Assembly (NCBI RefSeq): GCF_030385785.1
Contig: NZ_JAUEDK010000009.1
Location: 62,001-126,000 of the forward strand
From: Crenobacter oryzisoli
GTDB taxonomy: Bacteria; Pseudomonadota; Gammaproteobacteria; Burkholderiales; Chromobacteriaceae
Length of the DNA stretch: 64,000 nt
Direction: 5' to 3'
In this document: piece by piece, positions 7,289 through 15,398 of the stretch
Numbering within the stretch: position 1 is the stretch's first letter
Layout of the letters: every line of letters starts with the position of its first letter
The notes under the pieces: model-generated
The model's database searches: none
What the model was told of the DNA's origin: nothing
Seen by the model: only the letters and a program-made list of their open reading frames with translations
Program-made: the position numbers and the translations under genes

Positions 7289-9160
7289 ATGAGCCATTCT
7301 GCATCCGGCAAGTCCGCCATGGCGGGCATCACGCTGGCCGCCCTCGGCGTGGTGTACGGCGATATCGGCACCAGCCCGCTCTATACGTTGAAGACCTGCT
7401 TCTCGGCTGAGCATCTGCCGATCTCCGAGGTCAACATCCTCGGCATCCTGTCGCTGATCTTCTGGTCCATCATGCTGGTGGTCACGCTCAAGTACGTCAC
7501 CTTCATCCTGAGGGCCGACAACAAGGGCGAAGGCGGCATCATGGTGCTGATGGGACTGGCTCGCCGCCTGGTGGAAGGGCGTGCCAGCTGGCGCATCGTG
7601 CTGTTCGGCCTGTTCGGCGCCGCGCTGTTCTACGGCGACGCGATCATCACCCCCGCGATGTCGGTGCTGTCCGCCGCCGAGGGCCTGGAAGTGATCAGCC
7701 CCACCCTCACGCCGTACGTGCTGCCGATGTCGGTGGTGGTGCTGGCCGGCCTGTTCCTGATCCAGCGCCACGGCACCGACACGGTCGGCAAGCTGTTCGG
7801 CCCGGTGATGCTGGTCTGGTTCTTCATGCTCGGCGTGCTCGGCGCGATCAACATCGCCAAGGCCCCGCTGGTGATCGCCGCGATCAACCCGATGAACGCG
7901 CTGGCCTTCCTGATCCACCACGGCTGGGGTTCGTTCCTGGTGCTCGGCGCGGTGGTGCTGGCGCTGACCGGAGCCGAGGCGTTGTACGCCGACATGGGCC
8001 ACTTCGGCCGCCGCCCCATCCATATCGCCTGGTTCAGCGTGGTGCTGCCGGGCCTGGTGCTGAACTACTTCGGCCAAGGCGCGCTGCTGCTGCACGACCC
8101 GAAGACCATTGAGAACCCGTTCTTCTACATGGCACCGCAATGGGCGGTGCTACCGCTGATCATCCTGGCCACGCTGGCGACCGTGATCGCCTCGCAGGCG
8201 GTGATCTCCGGCGCCTACTCGCTGACCCGCTCGGCGATCCAGCTGGGCTACTGCCCGCGGATGAAGATCACCCACACCTCGGAGCGTGAAATCGGCCAGA
8301 TCTACCTGCCGTTCGTGAACTGGGCGCTGTTGGTGGCCGTGATGGTGGTGGTGCTGACCTTCCGCTCGTCGGACAATCTGGCCGCGGCGTACGGCATCGC
8401 GGTGACTGGTACGATGGCGATCACTTCGATCCTGTTTTACGTGGTGGCGCGCCACCAGTGGAACTGGTCGCTGCCGGTGGCCGGCGGGCTCACCGGCCTG
8501 TTCCTCGCCTTCGACCTGACGTTCTTTTCGGCCAACCTGCTCAAGGTCACCCACGGCGGCTGGCTGCCGCTGGCAATCGGCCTGGTGATCTTCACCCTGC
8601 TGAGTACGTGGAAACGCGGTCGCGAGCTGCTGTTCGATCGTATCCAGGAGCATGCGCTGCCGATCGACAGCTTCGTCGAAAACATCGAGGCATACCCCCC
8701 GACCCGGGTGGAAGGCACCGCGGTGTTCCTGACCGGTACCACGCACGGCGTGCCACACGCGCTGCTGCACAACCTCAAGCACAATAAGGTGCTGCACGAG
8801 CGTGTGGTGTTCCTGACCGTGCGCACCGAGGACCTGTCCTACGTCGACGACGCCGAACGGGTTCAGGTCGAACAGATGTCGCCAAGCTTCTGGCGGGTGA
8901 TTGCCCGCTACGGCTTCATGGAGACGCCGGACCAGCAGGACATCCTCAAGCACTGCGAGCAGGCCGGCTTGAAGCTCGAACTGATGGAGACCTCGTTCTT
9001 CTTGTCGCGCGAGACGCTGATCACGACCGACCATCCGGGCATGGCGCGCTGGCGCGAGAAAATATTCGTGTGGATGAGCAAGAACGCGCTGCGCGCGACC
9101 GACTTCTTCCAGATCCCGACCAACCGCGCGGTGGAGCTGGGTACGCAGGTCGAACTGTAA
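7289..9160 (+). CDS. kup: Kup-family low-affinity potassium transporter
   Basis: The 623-residue inner-membrane protein begins with the Kup signature LGVVYGDIGTSPLYTLK (about residues 18-34), has about 12 hydrophobic segments to residue 430, and ends with the cytosolic domain of Kup. It imports K+ by proton symport. The ribosome site is weak. The gene stands alone between proS and the convergent amidase gene. Confidence 0.96.
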   Translation: MSHSASGKSAMAGITLAALGVVYGDIGTSPLYTLKTCFSAEHLPISEVNILGILSLIFWSIMLVVTLKYVTFILRADNKGEGGIMVLMGLARRLVEGRASWRIVLFGLFGAALFYGDAIITPAMSVLSAAEGLEVISPTLTPYVLPMSVVVLAGLFLIQRHGTDTVGKLFGPVMLVWFFMLGVLGAINIAKAPLVIAAINPMNALAFLIHHGWGSFLVLGAVVLALTGAEALYADMGHFGRRPIHIAWFSVVLPGLVLNYFGQGALLLHDPKTIENPFFYMAPQWAVLPLIILATLATVIASQAVISGAYSLTRSAIQLGYCPRMKITHTSEREIGQIYLPFVNWALLVAVMVVVLTFRSSDNLAAAYGIAVTGTMAITSILFYVVARHQWNWSLPVAGGLTGLFLAFDLTFFSANLLKVTHGGWLPLAIGLVIFTLLSTWKRGRELLFDRIQEHALPIDSFVENIEAYPPTRVEGTAVFLTGTTHGVPHALLHNLKHNKVLHERVVFLTVRTEDLSYVDDAERVQVEQMSPSFWRVIARYGFMETPDQQDILKHCEQAGLKLELMETSFFLSRETLITTDHPGMARWREKIFVWMSKNALRATDFFQIPTNRAVELGTQVEL

Positions 9161-9179
9161 ACGCCGCCACCAAGCGATC

Positions 9180-9203
9180 AGGGCCGTCCCGAGGGGCGGC
9201 CCT
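9180..9203 (+). terminator. Terminator of kup
   Basis: AGGGCCGTCCC pairs with GGGGCGGCCCT (one G-T wobble) and is followed by TTGTTTTG. A second hairpin lies at 9230-9262 (arms GGCCGAACGGTT and AACCGGTTCGGCC). Confidence 0.75.
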
Positions 9204-9272
9204 TGTTTTGGCCCAATTCGGTCGTCATTGGCCGAACGGTTGTGTCCCAAACCGGTTCGGCCTCTGTCACGA

Positions 9273-9426
9273 GCGGCCCTCAGCAGGGTGAGGAGCAGCG
9301 CAGAAGCCGGAATGGACTCGGTGTCCATGAGGATTTCTGATCGCTGAGTGAATCTGTGCGTGCGTATCTGCGATACGCCCTGCGATAGATTCGCACGCCA
9401 AGCGCATGAGCCCCGATCAGGGCCGC
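9273..9426. repeat. Composite inverted-repeat element near the amidase stop
   Basis: Outer arms GCGGCCCT (9273) and AGGGCCGC (9419-9426) enclose a long hairpin at 9350-9392 whose tip is GCGTATC-TGC-GATACGC. A 23-bp core at 9309-9331 (GGAATGGAC...GTCCATGAG) is shared, 20 of 23 bases, with the element at 18323-18463. It is non-coding and may be a relative of that element. Confidence 0.5.
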
Positions 9427-9449
9427 GCAGCAAGAGGATGAATAGATTG

Positions 9450-10445
9450 TCAGCCCGGCAGGCCGGTCGCCGCCCTGACCCGCGCCCAGTCGAAGAACGC
9501 GCCAGGATCGGTCTTGCGCCCCGGGGCGATGTCCTGGTGGCCGACCAGCGCGGTCAGCGGCAGGGAATCGGACAGCGCCGCGGTCAGCCCGATCAGGCTG
9601 CGGTACTGCGCCTCGCTGAACGGCTCGAAATCGCAGCCCTCCAGCTCGACGCCGACCGAGAAGTCGTTGCAGCGTTCGCGCCCGTCGTAGTGCGACACGC
9701 CGGCATGCCAGGCACGATCGAACACCGACACGAACTGCATGAGCTCGCCGTCGCGGCGGATCAGGAAGTGCGACGACACCCTCAGCTGCGCGATGGACGC
9801 GAAGAACGGGCTGGCGCTCGGATCGATCCGGTTGGTGAACAGCCGCTCGATCGCATCGCCGCCGTATTCGAAAGGCGGTAGGCTGATGTTGTGCACCACG
9901 AGCAGCGTGGGTGGCTCGCCGCCGGGGCGGGCGTCGCAGTTGGGCGAGACACACTGGGTCACGCCGACCAGCCTCCCGTCGCCGCCGAGTGCCAATCGAT
10001 GGTCAAAACGCACCAGCTCCAGCCCGTCCGGGGTCGACCAGCGACGCTGCTCGACGAAGCCCATGTGCCGATAGAGCGAGCAGGCGGCCAGGTTCGCCGT
10101 TGCGGTGTCGATGCTGAGCGCCGGCTCACGCGCCAAGAGGTGCGCGAGCAGCCGCCGCCCCCAGCCGCGTCGCTGCTGCGCCGGGTCGACCGCCACCCGG
10201 TCGATATGCCCTCCGCCGTCGGCGCGCCGGCTGATGACGGCGAGGCCCACCAGCGTCGTGCCGTCGAACGCGCCGAGCACCTGCTGCGCGTCACCGCCGA
10301 CATCGCCTGCCGCCTGCCACAGCCGCGGCAGTGCCGGATAGTTCAACCAGCCGATCTCCTGTCGGGTGGCGGCCTCCTCCAGTGCGAACGCGGCGATCAG
10401 CTCAGCGGGGCGAACAGGGTCGAGCGGCCGAATCGTTTCAGTCAT
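9450..10445 (-). CDS. GNAT acetyltransferase fused to AmpD-type anhydro-muropeptide amidase
   Basis: The 331-residue protein has two domains. Residues 1-155 form a GNAT acetyltransferase with the acetyl-CoA loop QQRRGWGRRL (about 90-99). Residues 158-331 match AmpD, the cytosolic zinc amidase that removes the peptide from 1,6-anhydro-MurNAc in murein recycling: His185 (LLVVHNISLP), Glu267 (GVELEG), and His303, Lys311 and Asp313 in HQDIAPGRKTDPG. The start ATG overlaps the truncated-haemoglobin stop (ATGACTGA). AmpD is normally a single domain of about 185 residues, so the fusion is unusual. No signal peptide is seen. Confidence 0.9.
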   Translation of the reverse strand: MTETIRPLDPVRPAELIAAFALEEAATRQEIGWLNYPALPRLWQAAGDVGGDAQQVLGAFDGTTLVGLAVISRRADGGGHIDRVAVDPAQQRRGWGRRLLAHLLAREPALSIDTATANLAACSLYRHMGFVEQRRWSTPDGLELVRFDHRLALGGDGRLVGVTQCVSPNCDARPGGEPPTLLVVHNISLPPFEYGGDAIERLFTNRIDPSASPFFASIAQLRVSSHFLIRRDGELMQFVSVFDRAWHAGVSHYDGRERCNDFSVGVELEGCDFEPFSEAQYRSLIGLTAALSDSLPLTALVGHQDIAPGRKTDPGAFFDWARVRAATGLPG

Positions 10446-10875
10446 CGGCCGACTCCGCCGCGTGCGCGGCGAGTGCGTCGGCACGGCGCGCTGCACGCTG
10501 CTCGGCGGTGAACTGCGCGAGATACAACAGCGACTGGCCAATCCGCTCGGCGCGCTCCAGCCAGCCCAGCAACAGCTCGTCGGCCAGCGGCTCTTCGGCC
10601 AATGTTGCACGAAACAGGCCGAGCCAGTCGGCCAGCAGCGCAGGCGTGACACCGACGTCCATATGGGCGCGTCCGACCGCCAGCTCCTCGTCGCGGTAGC
10701 GCGCGCCGCCGAGCGTGGTCCACCAGAAGTGGGTCAGCTTCGCCTCGTGCTCAGTCCAGTCGGTGACGCGGGCGAACGGCTCGGCCAGCGTCGGATGCGC
10801 GCGCACCCTCCGGTAAAAGCGCGCTACCACCGCGGCGACCCGCTCGCGGCCGATCTCATCTGCGATCGGTGTCAT
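10438..10875 (-). CDS. Group III truncated haemoglobin
   Basis: The 145-residue protein fits the trHb III fold: FYRRVRAHPTLAEPFA, then W-x-x-H-E-x-K-x-x-x-F-W-W, then GRAHMDVGVTPALLADWLGLF, where the histidine in AHMD is the probable proximal haem ligand and the Trp in ADWLGLF is conserved. The family binds O2/NO. The ATG follows a GGAG box. It overlaps the GNAT-AmpD gene by 8 bp and diverges from a haemerythrin gene. Confidence 0.88.
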   Translation of the reverse strand: MTPIADEIGRERVAAVVARFYRRVRAHPTLAEPFARVTDWTEHEAKLTHFWWTTLGGARYRDEELAVGRAHMDVGVTPALLADWLGLFRATLAEEPLADELLLGWLERAERIGQSLLYLAQFTAEQRAARRADALAAHAAESADD

Positions 10876-11031
10876 CGTTTCTCCACAACAGCTATCACAT
10901 AATGTAGGGAGGGATTGTAACGCGGCCCGATCCCGCAGGCCCGTCGGCGTTCGCTTGAACGCGGAGAGGGTCTTCTTCCGCCACAAGCGGCAGACTTGCG
11001 CCTTGGGTTTTCTTGCTTCAGGAGTTCCATC

Positions 11032-11556
11032 ATGATCAATCTCGACACACTGGGTAGGGAGCCGGGGCCGTCGTTCGATGAACCGCTGGCGATGTTGCTG
11101 GCCTGCCACGACAAGATCCGCCGCTTCTGCGATCAGCTCGAGGCCCTGCCCGGCCACATCGCGTCGCGCGGCGTTGACGAAGCGGTGCAAGGCTCGATCG
11201 ACGGCGTGATGCGCTATTTCGACCAGGCCGGTCCGCAGCACCACAGCGACGAGGAAGAGGAGCTGTTCCCCATCCTGCTCGAGCGGGTGCCGGAGGCGGC
11301 GCCACGGCTCGAGCGACTGGCCAGCGAGCACGGCTACCTGCAGTCATGCTGGAACGAAATCCGCGACGACCTGCTGGCGCTGAAGAAGGGCGAGCTCGAA
11401 GCGGTCAATCCGACCGAGATCGGCGAGTTCGTGCGGATGTACCGCGAACACGCCGAGATCGAGGAACAATGGCTGATTCCAACCGCGGAACGCACGCTCA
11501 GTGCCGACGAGCAGCGCGCCGCCGGGGAACGGATGGCGGCGCGGCGGCAGCGCTAG
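11032..11556 (+). CDS. Haemerythrin HHE-domain protein
   Basis: The 174-residue protein keeps the di-iron helix motifs in order: CHDKIRRFCDQL (about residue 23), QHHSDEEEELFPIL (about 65-78), SEHGYLQ and YREHAEIEEQWLIP. Such proteins bind O2 or protect or repair iron centres under NO stress. An AGGAG box 7 nt before the ATG fixes the start. It diverges from the truncated haemoglobin across 156 bp; no clear FNR or NsrR site was found there. Confidence 0.9.
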   Translation: MINLDTLGREPGPSFDEPLAMLLACHDKIRRFCDQLEALPGHIASRGVDEAVQGSIDGVMRYFDQAGPQHHSDEEEELFPILLERVPEAAPRLERLASEHGYLQSCWNEIRDDLLALKKGELEAVNPTEIGEFVRMYREHAEIEEQWLIPTAERTLSADEQRAAGERMAARRQR

Positions 11557-11664
11557 CCCCTGCAGGCCAGAACATGCCAACGGGGCGGCAGATCATGTCG
11601 CCCTATTCGTTTGTCCGTCATGGCGGAGTACACTGCCGCCTTTCGCGTTTTCCATTCGGCCACT

Positions 11665-12687
11665 ATGTTGCTCACCCTCGGTGAACTCCTTCTGATGCTG
11701 GTGGTGATCCTGATCGCCGCCGAAGTCTTCACCAACGCGCTCGAACACCTCGGACAGAAGCTGCGCATCTCCGAAGGCGTGACGGGCTCGCTGTTCGCCG
11801 CAGTCGGCACCGCGATGCCCGAGACCCTGGTCCCGATACTCGCGATCATGGGCGGCACTGCCAACGGCGAGGTCAACCAGGAGATCGGCGTCGGCGCCAT
11901 CCTCGGCGCACCGCTGATGCTGTCGACGCTGTCGGTCTGCCTGATGGGCTTGTCAGTGTGGCGCCAGCGCGGCCCGCGCGGCCTGATCAGCCCCGAGCCG
12001 GGCGGCCTGAAACGCGACCTGCTGTTCTTCCTCGGCGGCTATACCTTCGCCGCCCTGGCGATGTTCTTCCCGCAGAGCGGCCCGTTCGAATTCCTGCGCG
12101 CCGTCACCAGTGTGGTGCTGGTGATGCTGTATTTCGTCTACGTCATGGTGACGCTGCGCGCGTCGAGCGACCTGGTCGACCAGGGCTACGGCACCGAGGC
12201 GGACAAGCCGATGTTCCTGGAAAAGCTCGGTCTGCCGGTCGGCTGGACGACCATCCTCGCACAACTGGCACTCGGCGTCGCCCTGCTGGTCGGCGGCGCA
12301 AAAGGCTTCATCGCCGGCGTCCAATCGGCGTCGGACATCCTGCATGTCTCGCCGCTGCTGTTGTCGCTGATGATCATCCCGATCGCCACCGAGCTGCCGG
12401 AGAAGGTTAACTCTATCCTGTGGGTGCGCAAGGGCAAGGACACGCTGGCGTTCGGCAACATCACCGGCGCGATGGTGTTCCAGGGCACGCTACTGCCGGC
12501 GATCGGCATCGCGCTGACGCCGTGGATGCCGCGCACCGAGGTGCTGGCGGGGCTGACGATCACGCTCGCCGCCGCCGTCTGGCTGTACGTGGCGACGCGG
12601 CGTCACGGCGGCATCCGCGTCTGGCAGCTGGGCGTGAACGGCCTGATGTACCTGCTCTATCTGTACATCGGCCTGTCGGCGCATTAA
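11665..12687 (+). CDS. Sodium/calcium exchanger-family (CaCA) membrane protein
   Basis: About ten membrane segments and the two alpha repeats of cation/Ca2+ exchangers are visible: EGVTGSLFAAVGTAMPET (about 37-54) and SPLLLSLMIIPIATELPE in the second half, each with the acidic ion-binding residue. The start at 11665 begins directly with the first hydrophobic helix; upstream ATGs at 11611 and 11620 are possible. Its TAA overlaps the stop of the convergent DUF190 gene inside TTAA. Ion specificity cannot be told. Confidence 0.85.
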   Translation: MLLTLGELLLMLVVILIAAEVFTNALEHLGQKLRISEGVTGSLFAAVGTAMPETLVPILAIMGGTANGEVNQEIGVGAILGAPLMLSTLSVCLMGLSVWRQRGPRGLISPEPGGLKRDLLFFLGGYTFAALAMFFPQSGPFEFLRAVTSVVLVMLYFVYVMVTLRASSDLVDQGYGTEADKPMFLEKLGLPVGWTTILAQLALGVALLVGGAKGFIAGVQSASDILHVSPLLLSLMIIPIATELPEKVNSILWVRKGKDTLAFGNITGAMVFQGTLLPAIGIALTPWMPRTEVLAGLTITLAAAVWLYVATRRHGGIRVWQLGVNGLMYLLYLYIGLSAH

Positions 12688-13007
12688 GACTCCCCGCTCA
12701 CCCCCGCCTCGACCGTGAAGCGCACATAGAACAGCGCCAGCTGCTCGCGGGCCAGGCTCGCGAGCAGCGCATCGGCCTGCTCATCACTGACGACGAACTC
12801 GAGCTTCACCGGTAGATCGCCCTGTAGCTCGATGAAGCGCGCCTCGTGCAGCACGCCGTGCCGACCATAGCCGGCCAGCGCCCGAAACGCCGAGCCGCCG
12901 GGAATGCCGAGCCGCTTCGCCTCCTCGAGCAGCCACTCGTAAGCAAGCCGGCCATGGTGGCGGCGGTTCTCCGCCACGAAGAAGCGCAGATAGGTCGCGT
13001 TGCCCAT
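12684..13007 (-). CDS. DUF190 protein associated with CrcB
   Basis: The 107-residue protein contains the DUF190 pattern YLRFFVAENRRHHGRLAYEW, and LVSD-type beta strands toward the end; the fold resembles PII-like ferredoxin folds. DUF190 genes are often found next to crcB fluoride channels, as here with one HIT gene between. Function is unproven; a role as a channel partner or ligand sensor is inference. Confidence 0.8.
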   Translation of the reverse strand: MGNATYLRFFVAENRRHHGRLAYEWLLEEAKRLGIPGGSAFRALAGYGRHGVLHEARFIELQGDLPVKLEFVVSDEQADALLASLAREQLALFYVRFTVEAGVSGES

Positions 13008-13017
13008 CGCGTCGCCC

Positions 13018-13395
13018 TCAGTACGACTGCCGGGTCGGGATCACCCCGCGCACCCCGCCACGCGGCGCGGCGACGTCGCCGGTATAGCGCGGGATCAGGT
13101 GCAGGTGCACATGCGGGATCGACTGTCCGGCCGCCGCCCCGATGTTGATGCCGACGTTGTAGCCGTCCGGCCGGTATTCGCGCTCGAGCAACGCGTACGC
13201 CTCGTCGAGCAGGCTCAATAGCGCCAGCTTCTCGGCATCGCTGGTCTCGAAATAGCTGGCGACGTGGCGGTTCGGAATGATCAGTAGATGACCCGGCGTC
13301 ACCGGGTGGCGGTCGTAGCGCGCGTGCGCGAGGTCGTTGGACAGCACCGCACCGTCCGGGTGACAGAACGGGCAGGACAGGGAGGGATCGCTCAT
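13018..13395 (-). CDS. HIT-family nucleotide-binding protein
   Basis: The 125-residue protein has the histidine triad HVHLHLIPR near residues 95-103 and an N-terminal CPFC pair that with a later His may bind zinc. HIT proteins hydrolyse or transfer nucleotide monophosphates, often from dinucleotides such as Ap4A. It lies 10 bp from the DUF190 gene and downstream of crcB, probably in one transcript. Confidence 0.9.
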   Translation of the reverse strand: MSDPSLSCPFCHPDGAVLSNDLAHARYDRHPVTPGHLLIIPNRHVASYFETSDAEKLALLSLLDEAYALLEREYRPDGYNVGINIGAAAGQSIPHVHLHLIPRYTGDVAAPRGGVRGVIPTRQSY

Positions 13396-13430
13396 CGTCA
13401 GGACCCTTCATCAACGTGTCACAGGCAGTC

Positions 13431-13820
13431 TTAGCCGCCGATCAGTTTGCGCACGGTCACCATCCCGAGCGCGGTCATGCTCAGCGAGCCGCCCAGATGC
13501 AGCGCCGCGGCGCCGAGCGCCCACAGGTACTGCTGGCGCCCCAGCAGGCCGACCACCTCGGCCGAGAAGGTCGAGAAGGTGGTCAGTCCTCCCAGAAAGC
13601 CGGTGATCAGCAACAGCCGCAGCTCCGGCGGCAGCGCGCTGTTGTGCTCGAAGAACGCCACCGCCACGCCGACCAGGTAACCGCCGAGCAGATTGGCAGC
13701 CAGGGTGCCGAGCGGCACGGTCGGGAACACCGGGTTGAACAGCAGGCTCAGCCCCCAGCGCAGCCAGGCACCCAACGTGGCGCCGACCGCGATGGCGGCG
13801 AGGGAAAGAGTGGGCCCCAT
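13431..13820 (-). CDS. crcB: Fluoride channel CrcB/FluC
   Basis: The 129-residue protein has four hydrophobic helices and the CrcB signature [13 protein letters not shown] (about 71-83), with Asn in NLLGGYLVG. It works as a dual-topology dimer releasing fluoride from the cytosol. The start at 13820 removes a 23-codon unlikely extension. No fluoride riboswitch was recognised in the 80 bp upstream. Confidence 0.93.
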   Translation of the reverse strand: MGPTLSLAAIAVGATLGAWLRWGLSLLFNPVFPTVPLGTLAANLLGGYLVGVAVAFFEHNSALPPELRLLLITGFLGGLTTFSTFSAEVVGLLGRQQYLWALGAAALHLGGSLSMTALGMVTVRKLIGG

Positions 13821-13907
13821 GGCCGGTCCTTTGTTATCCAGATGAGACCTTCTCGCTGCGACTATAGGCAGCACTCCCGGACACCACAAGCCGGGCGGAG
13901 ATGCAAA

Positions 13908-13931
13908 ACGGGACGGCCGTGGCCGTCCCGT
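13908..13931 (-). terminator. Terminator of tal
   Basis: Perfect 11-bp stem: ACGGGACGGCC, GT, GGCCGTCCCGT, followed on the minus strand by TTTTGC. It begins 21 bp after the transaldolase stop. Confidence 0.85.
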
Positions 13932-13951
13932 CGGGTGATGCAGGCAATCGC

Positions 13952-15010
13952 TTACGCGGTCAGTTCGAGCAGCGAGGCAAACGCATCGTCGAACAGCTTC
14001 AGACCATCGTGCTGCAGCTGCTCACCGACCTCCACCAGATCGATGCCGGCGTCGGCCACCTCGAGCAGGCGCTCCTGCGCGGCCAGCAGGTCCTGGCCGA
14101 GCGTGGCGGCGGCGGCGCCGTGGTCGCGGAACGCGGCGAGCGTCGCGTCCGGCACGGTGTTGACCGTCTCGTCTCCGATCAGGCTCTCGACGTAGAGCAC
14201 GTCCGAATAGGCCTTGTTCTTGGTGCCGGTCGACGCCCACAACAGGTATTGCGGGCGGGCGCCAACCGCGTTCAGCGCGGCGAACTCGGCGCCGTGGAAG
14301 CGCTGCTGGTAGCGCGCGTAGGCGGTCTTGGCCAGCGCGATCGCCGCCTTGCCCTGCAGGCCATCCGGCAGCTGCGGATCGAGCAGGCTGTCGACGCGCG
14401 ACAGGAAGAAGCTGGCCACCGCCTTGATGCCGGCGATGTTGTGGCCGGCGGCGTGGCGCGCGGTCAGGCCGGCGATGTACGCGTCCCACACCGCGTCGAC
14501 CTGCTTGAGCGAGAACAGCAGCGTGATGTTGACGTTGATGCCTTCGCTGGTCAGCTGGCGGAACGCCTCAATGCCGGCGGCGGTCGCCGGGATCTTCACC
14601 ATCAGATTGGGACGGGCCACCGCCTGCCACAGCCGGCGCGCCGCGTCCAAGGTGCCCGCGGCGTCGTGAGCGAGCTGCGGCGACACTTCCAGGCTGACGT
14701 AGCCGTCGTTCAGGTCGCTGGCCTGGTACACTGGGGCCAGCAGGTCGCAGGCGGCCTGCACGTCGGGAATCACCAGCGCCTCGTAGCGCGCCTCGGCCGA
14801 CAGGGGTTGCTGCTTCAGGCTGGCCAGGTCGTCCTGGTAGCGGACATCGCCGCTGATCGCCTTGTAGAAGATCGCCGGGTTGGAGGTGACGCCGGCAATG
14901 CCGTCTTCATGGACCAGGCGGGCGAGCTCGCCGCTCTCGATCAGTTCGCGCGACAGATTGTCGAGCCACACACGTTGGCCGAACGGCCGGATGGCTTGCA
15001 GACGGTTCAT
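13952..15010 (-). CDS. tal: Transaldolase
   Basis: The 352-residue enzyme of the non-oxidative pentose phosphate pathway transfers a dihydroxyacetone unit between sugar phosphates. The Schiff-base lysine is in [12 protein letters not shown], and GVTSNPAIF and [10 protein letters not shown] blocks are intact. The length fits the larger transaldolase class found in betaproteobacteria. The start was set at 15010 (MNRLQAI); an ATG at 15040 is possible, and neither has a strong ribosome site. Confidence 0.93.
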   Translation of the reverse strand: MNRLQAIRPFGQRVWLDNLSRELIESGELARLVHEDGIAGVTSNPAIFYKAISGDVRYQDDLASLKQQPLSAEARYEALVIPDVQAACDLLAPVYQASDLNDGYVSLEVSPQLAHDAAGTLDAARRLWQAVARPNLMVKIPATAAGIEAFRQLTSEGINVNITLLFSLKQVDAVWDAYIAGLTARHAAGHNIAGIKAVASFFLSRVDSLLDPQLPDGLQGKAAIALAKTAYARYQQRFHGAEFAALNAVGARPQYLLWASTGTKNKAYSDVLYVESLIGDETVNTVPDATLAAFRDHGAAAATLGQDLLAAQERLLEVADAGIDLVEVGEQLQHDGLKLFDDAFASLLELTA

Positions 15011-15104
15011 GGCGTGTTTCCAGATTCGGTTGGTGGACATGTCAAAGCACTATCCTAGCGCCGGCGCCGCGCCGCGCCAAGGAGCGCAGAGGTCCAAATG
15101 GCAA

Positions 15105-15126
15105 AGACCCGGCCTGAGCCGGGTCT
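15105..15126 (-). terminator. Probable original terminator of phoBR
   Basis: AGACCCGGC, CTGA, GCCGGGTCT form a perfect 9-bp stem, followed on the minus strand by TTTGCC. It is separated from the phoR stop by the 269-bp inverted-repeat element, which suggests that the element was inserted between stop and terminator. Confidence 0.65.
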
Positions 15127-15127
15127 G

Positions 15128-15396
15128 AGAGCCTGTTCAAAGTCTTTTTGCGGCTGCGGCCGGCTCCTGCCGGATGCAGCGCTAGGAGAGAGTTCCGCCG
15201 CAGTGTCATTCACTGCCAGGAGCGAACGACAACGCGATGCGCCGGCAGGAGCCGGCCCCGGAGGGCTGACCCGGCAAACGGTCAGCTGCGTTGTTGGTCG
15301 GCTTGACCTTAGAACGACTAAGGCCTGCGCCGCCCGCCTAGCATCTGGCCGTTTGCCGGGCCAGCGCAGTCCGTAAAAAGACTCTGAACAGGCTCT
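15128..15396. mobile_element. MITE-like element, 269 bp
   Basis: Terminal inverted repeats of 22 bp with one mismatch (AGAGCCTGTTCAAAGTC at the left end) bound the element. Inside are two more perfect or near-perfect inverted repeats: GCCGGCTCCTGCCGG (15159) with its complement at 15242, and CCCGGCAAACGG with its complement near 15350-15361. No open reading frame of interest is present. It ends 2 bp before the phoR stop. Mobility is inferred from structure. Confidence 0.7.
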
Positions 15397-15398
15397 GA

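Noticed and set aside
9450-10445. Possibility that the acetyltransferase and amidase are two genes joined by a frameshift
   Set aside because: The frame is continuous, there is no stop or good internal start with ribosome site at the junction near residue 156, and both domains are intact, so a true fusion is preferred, though not proven.
10876-11031. Possible FNR or NsrR site between the haemoglobin and haemerythrin genes
   Set aside because: No TTGAT-N4-ATCAA or convincing NsrR dyad was found; ACATAATGT is too short to use.
13821-13900. Possible fluoride riboswitch before crcB
   Set aside because: The conserved pseudoknot segments of the crcB RNA motif could not be located; only a weak GGTC/GGACC pairing is present.
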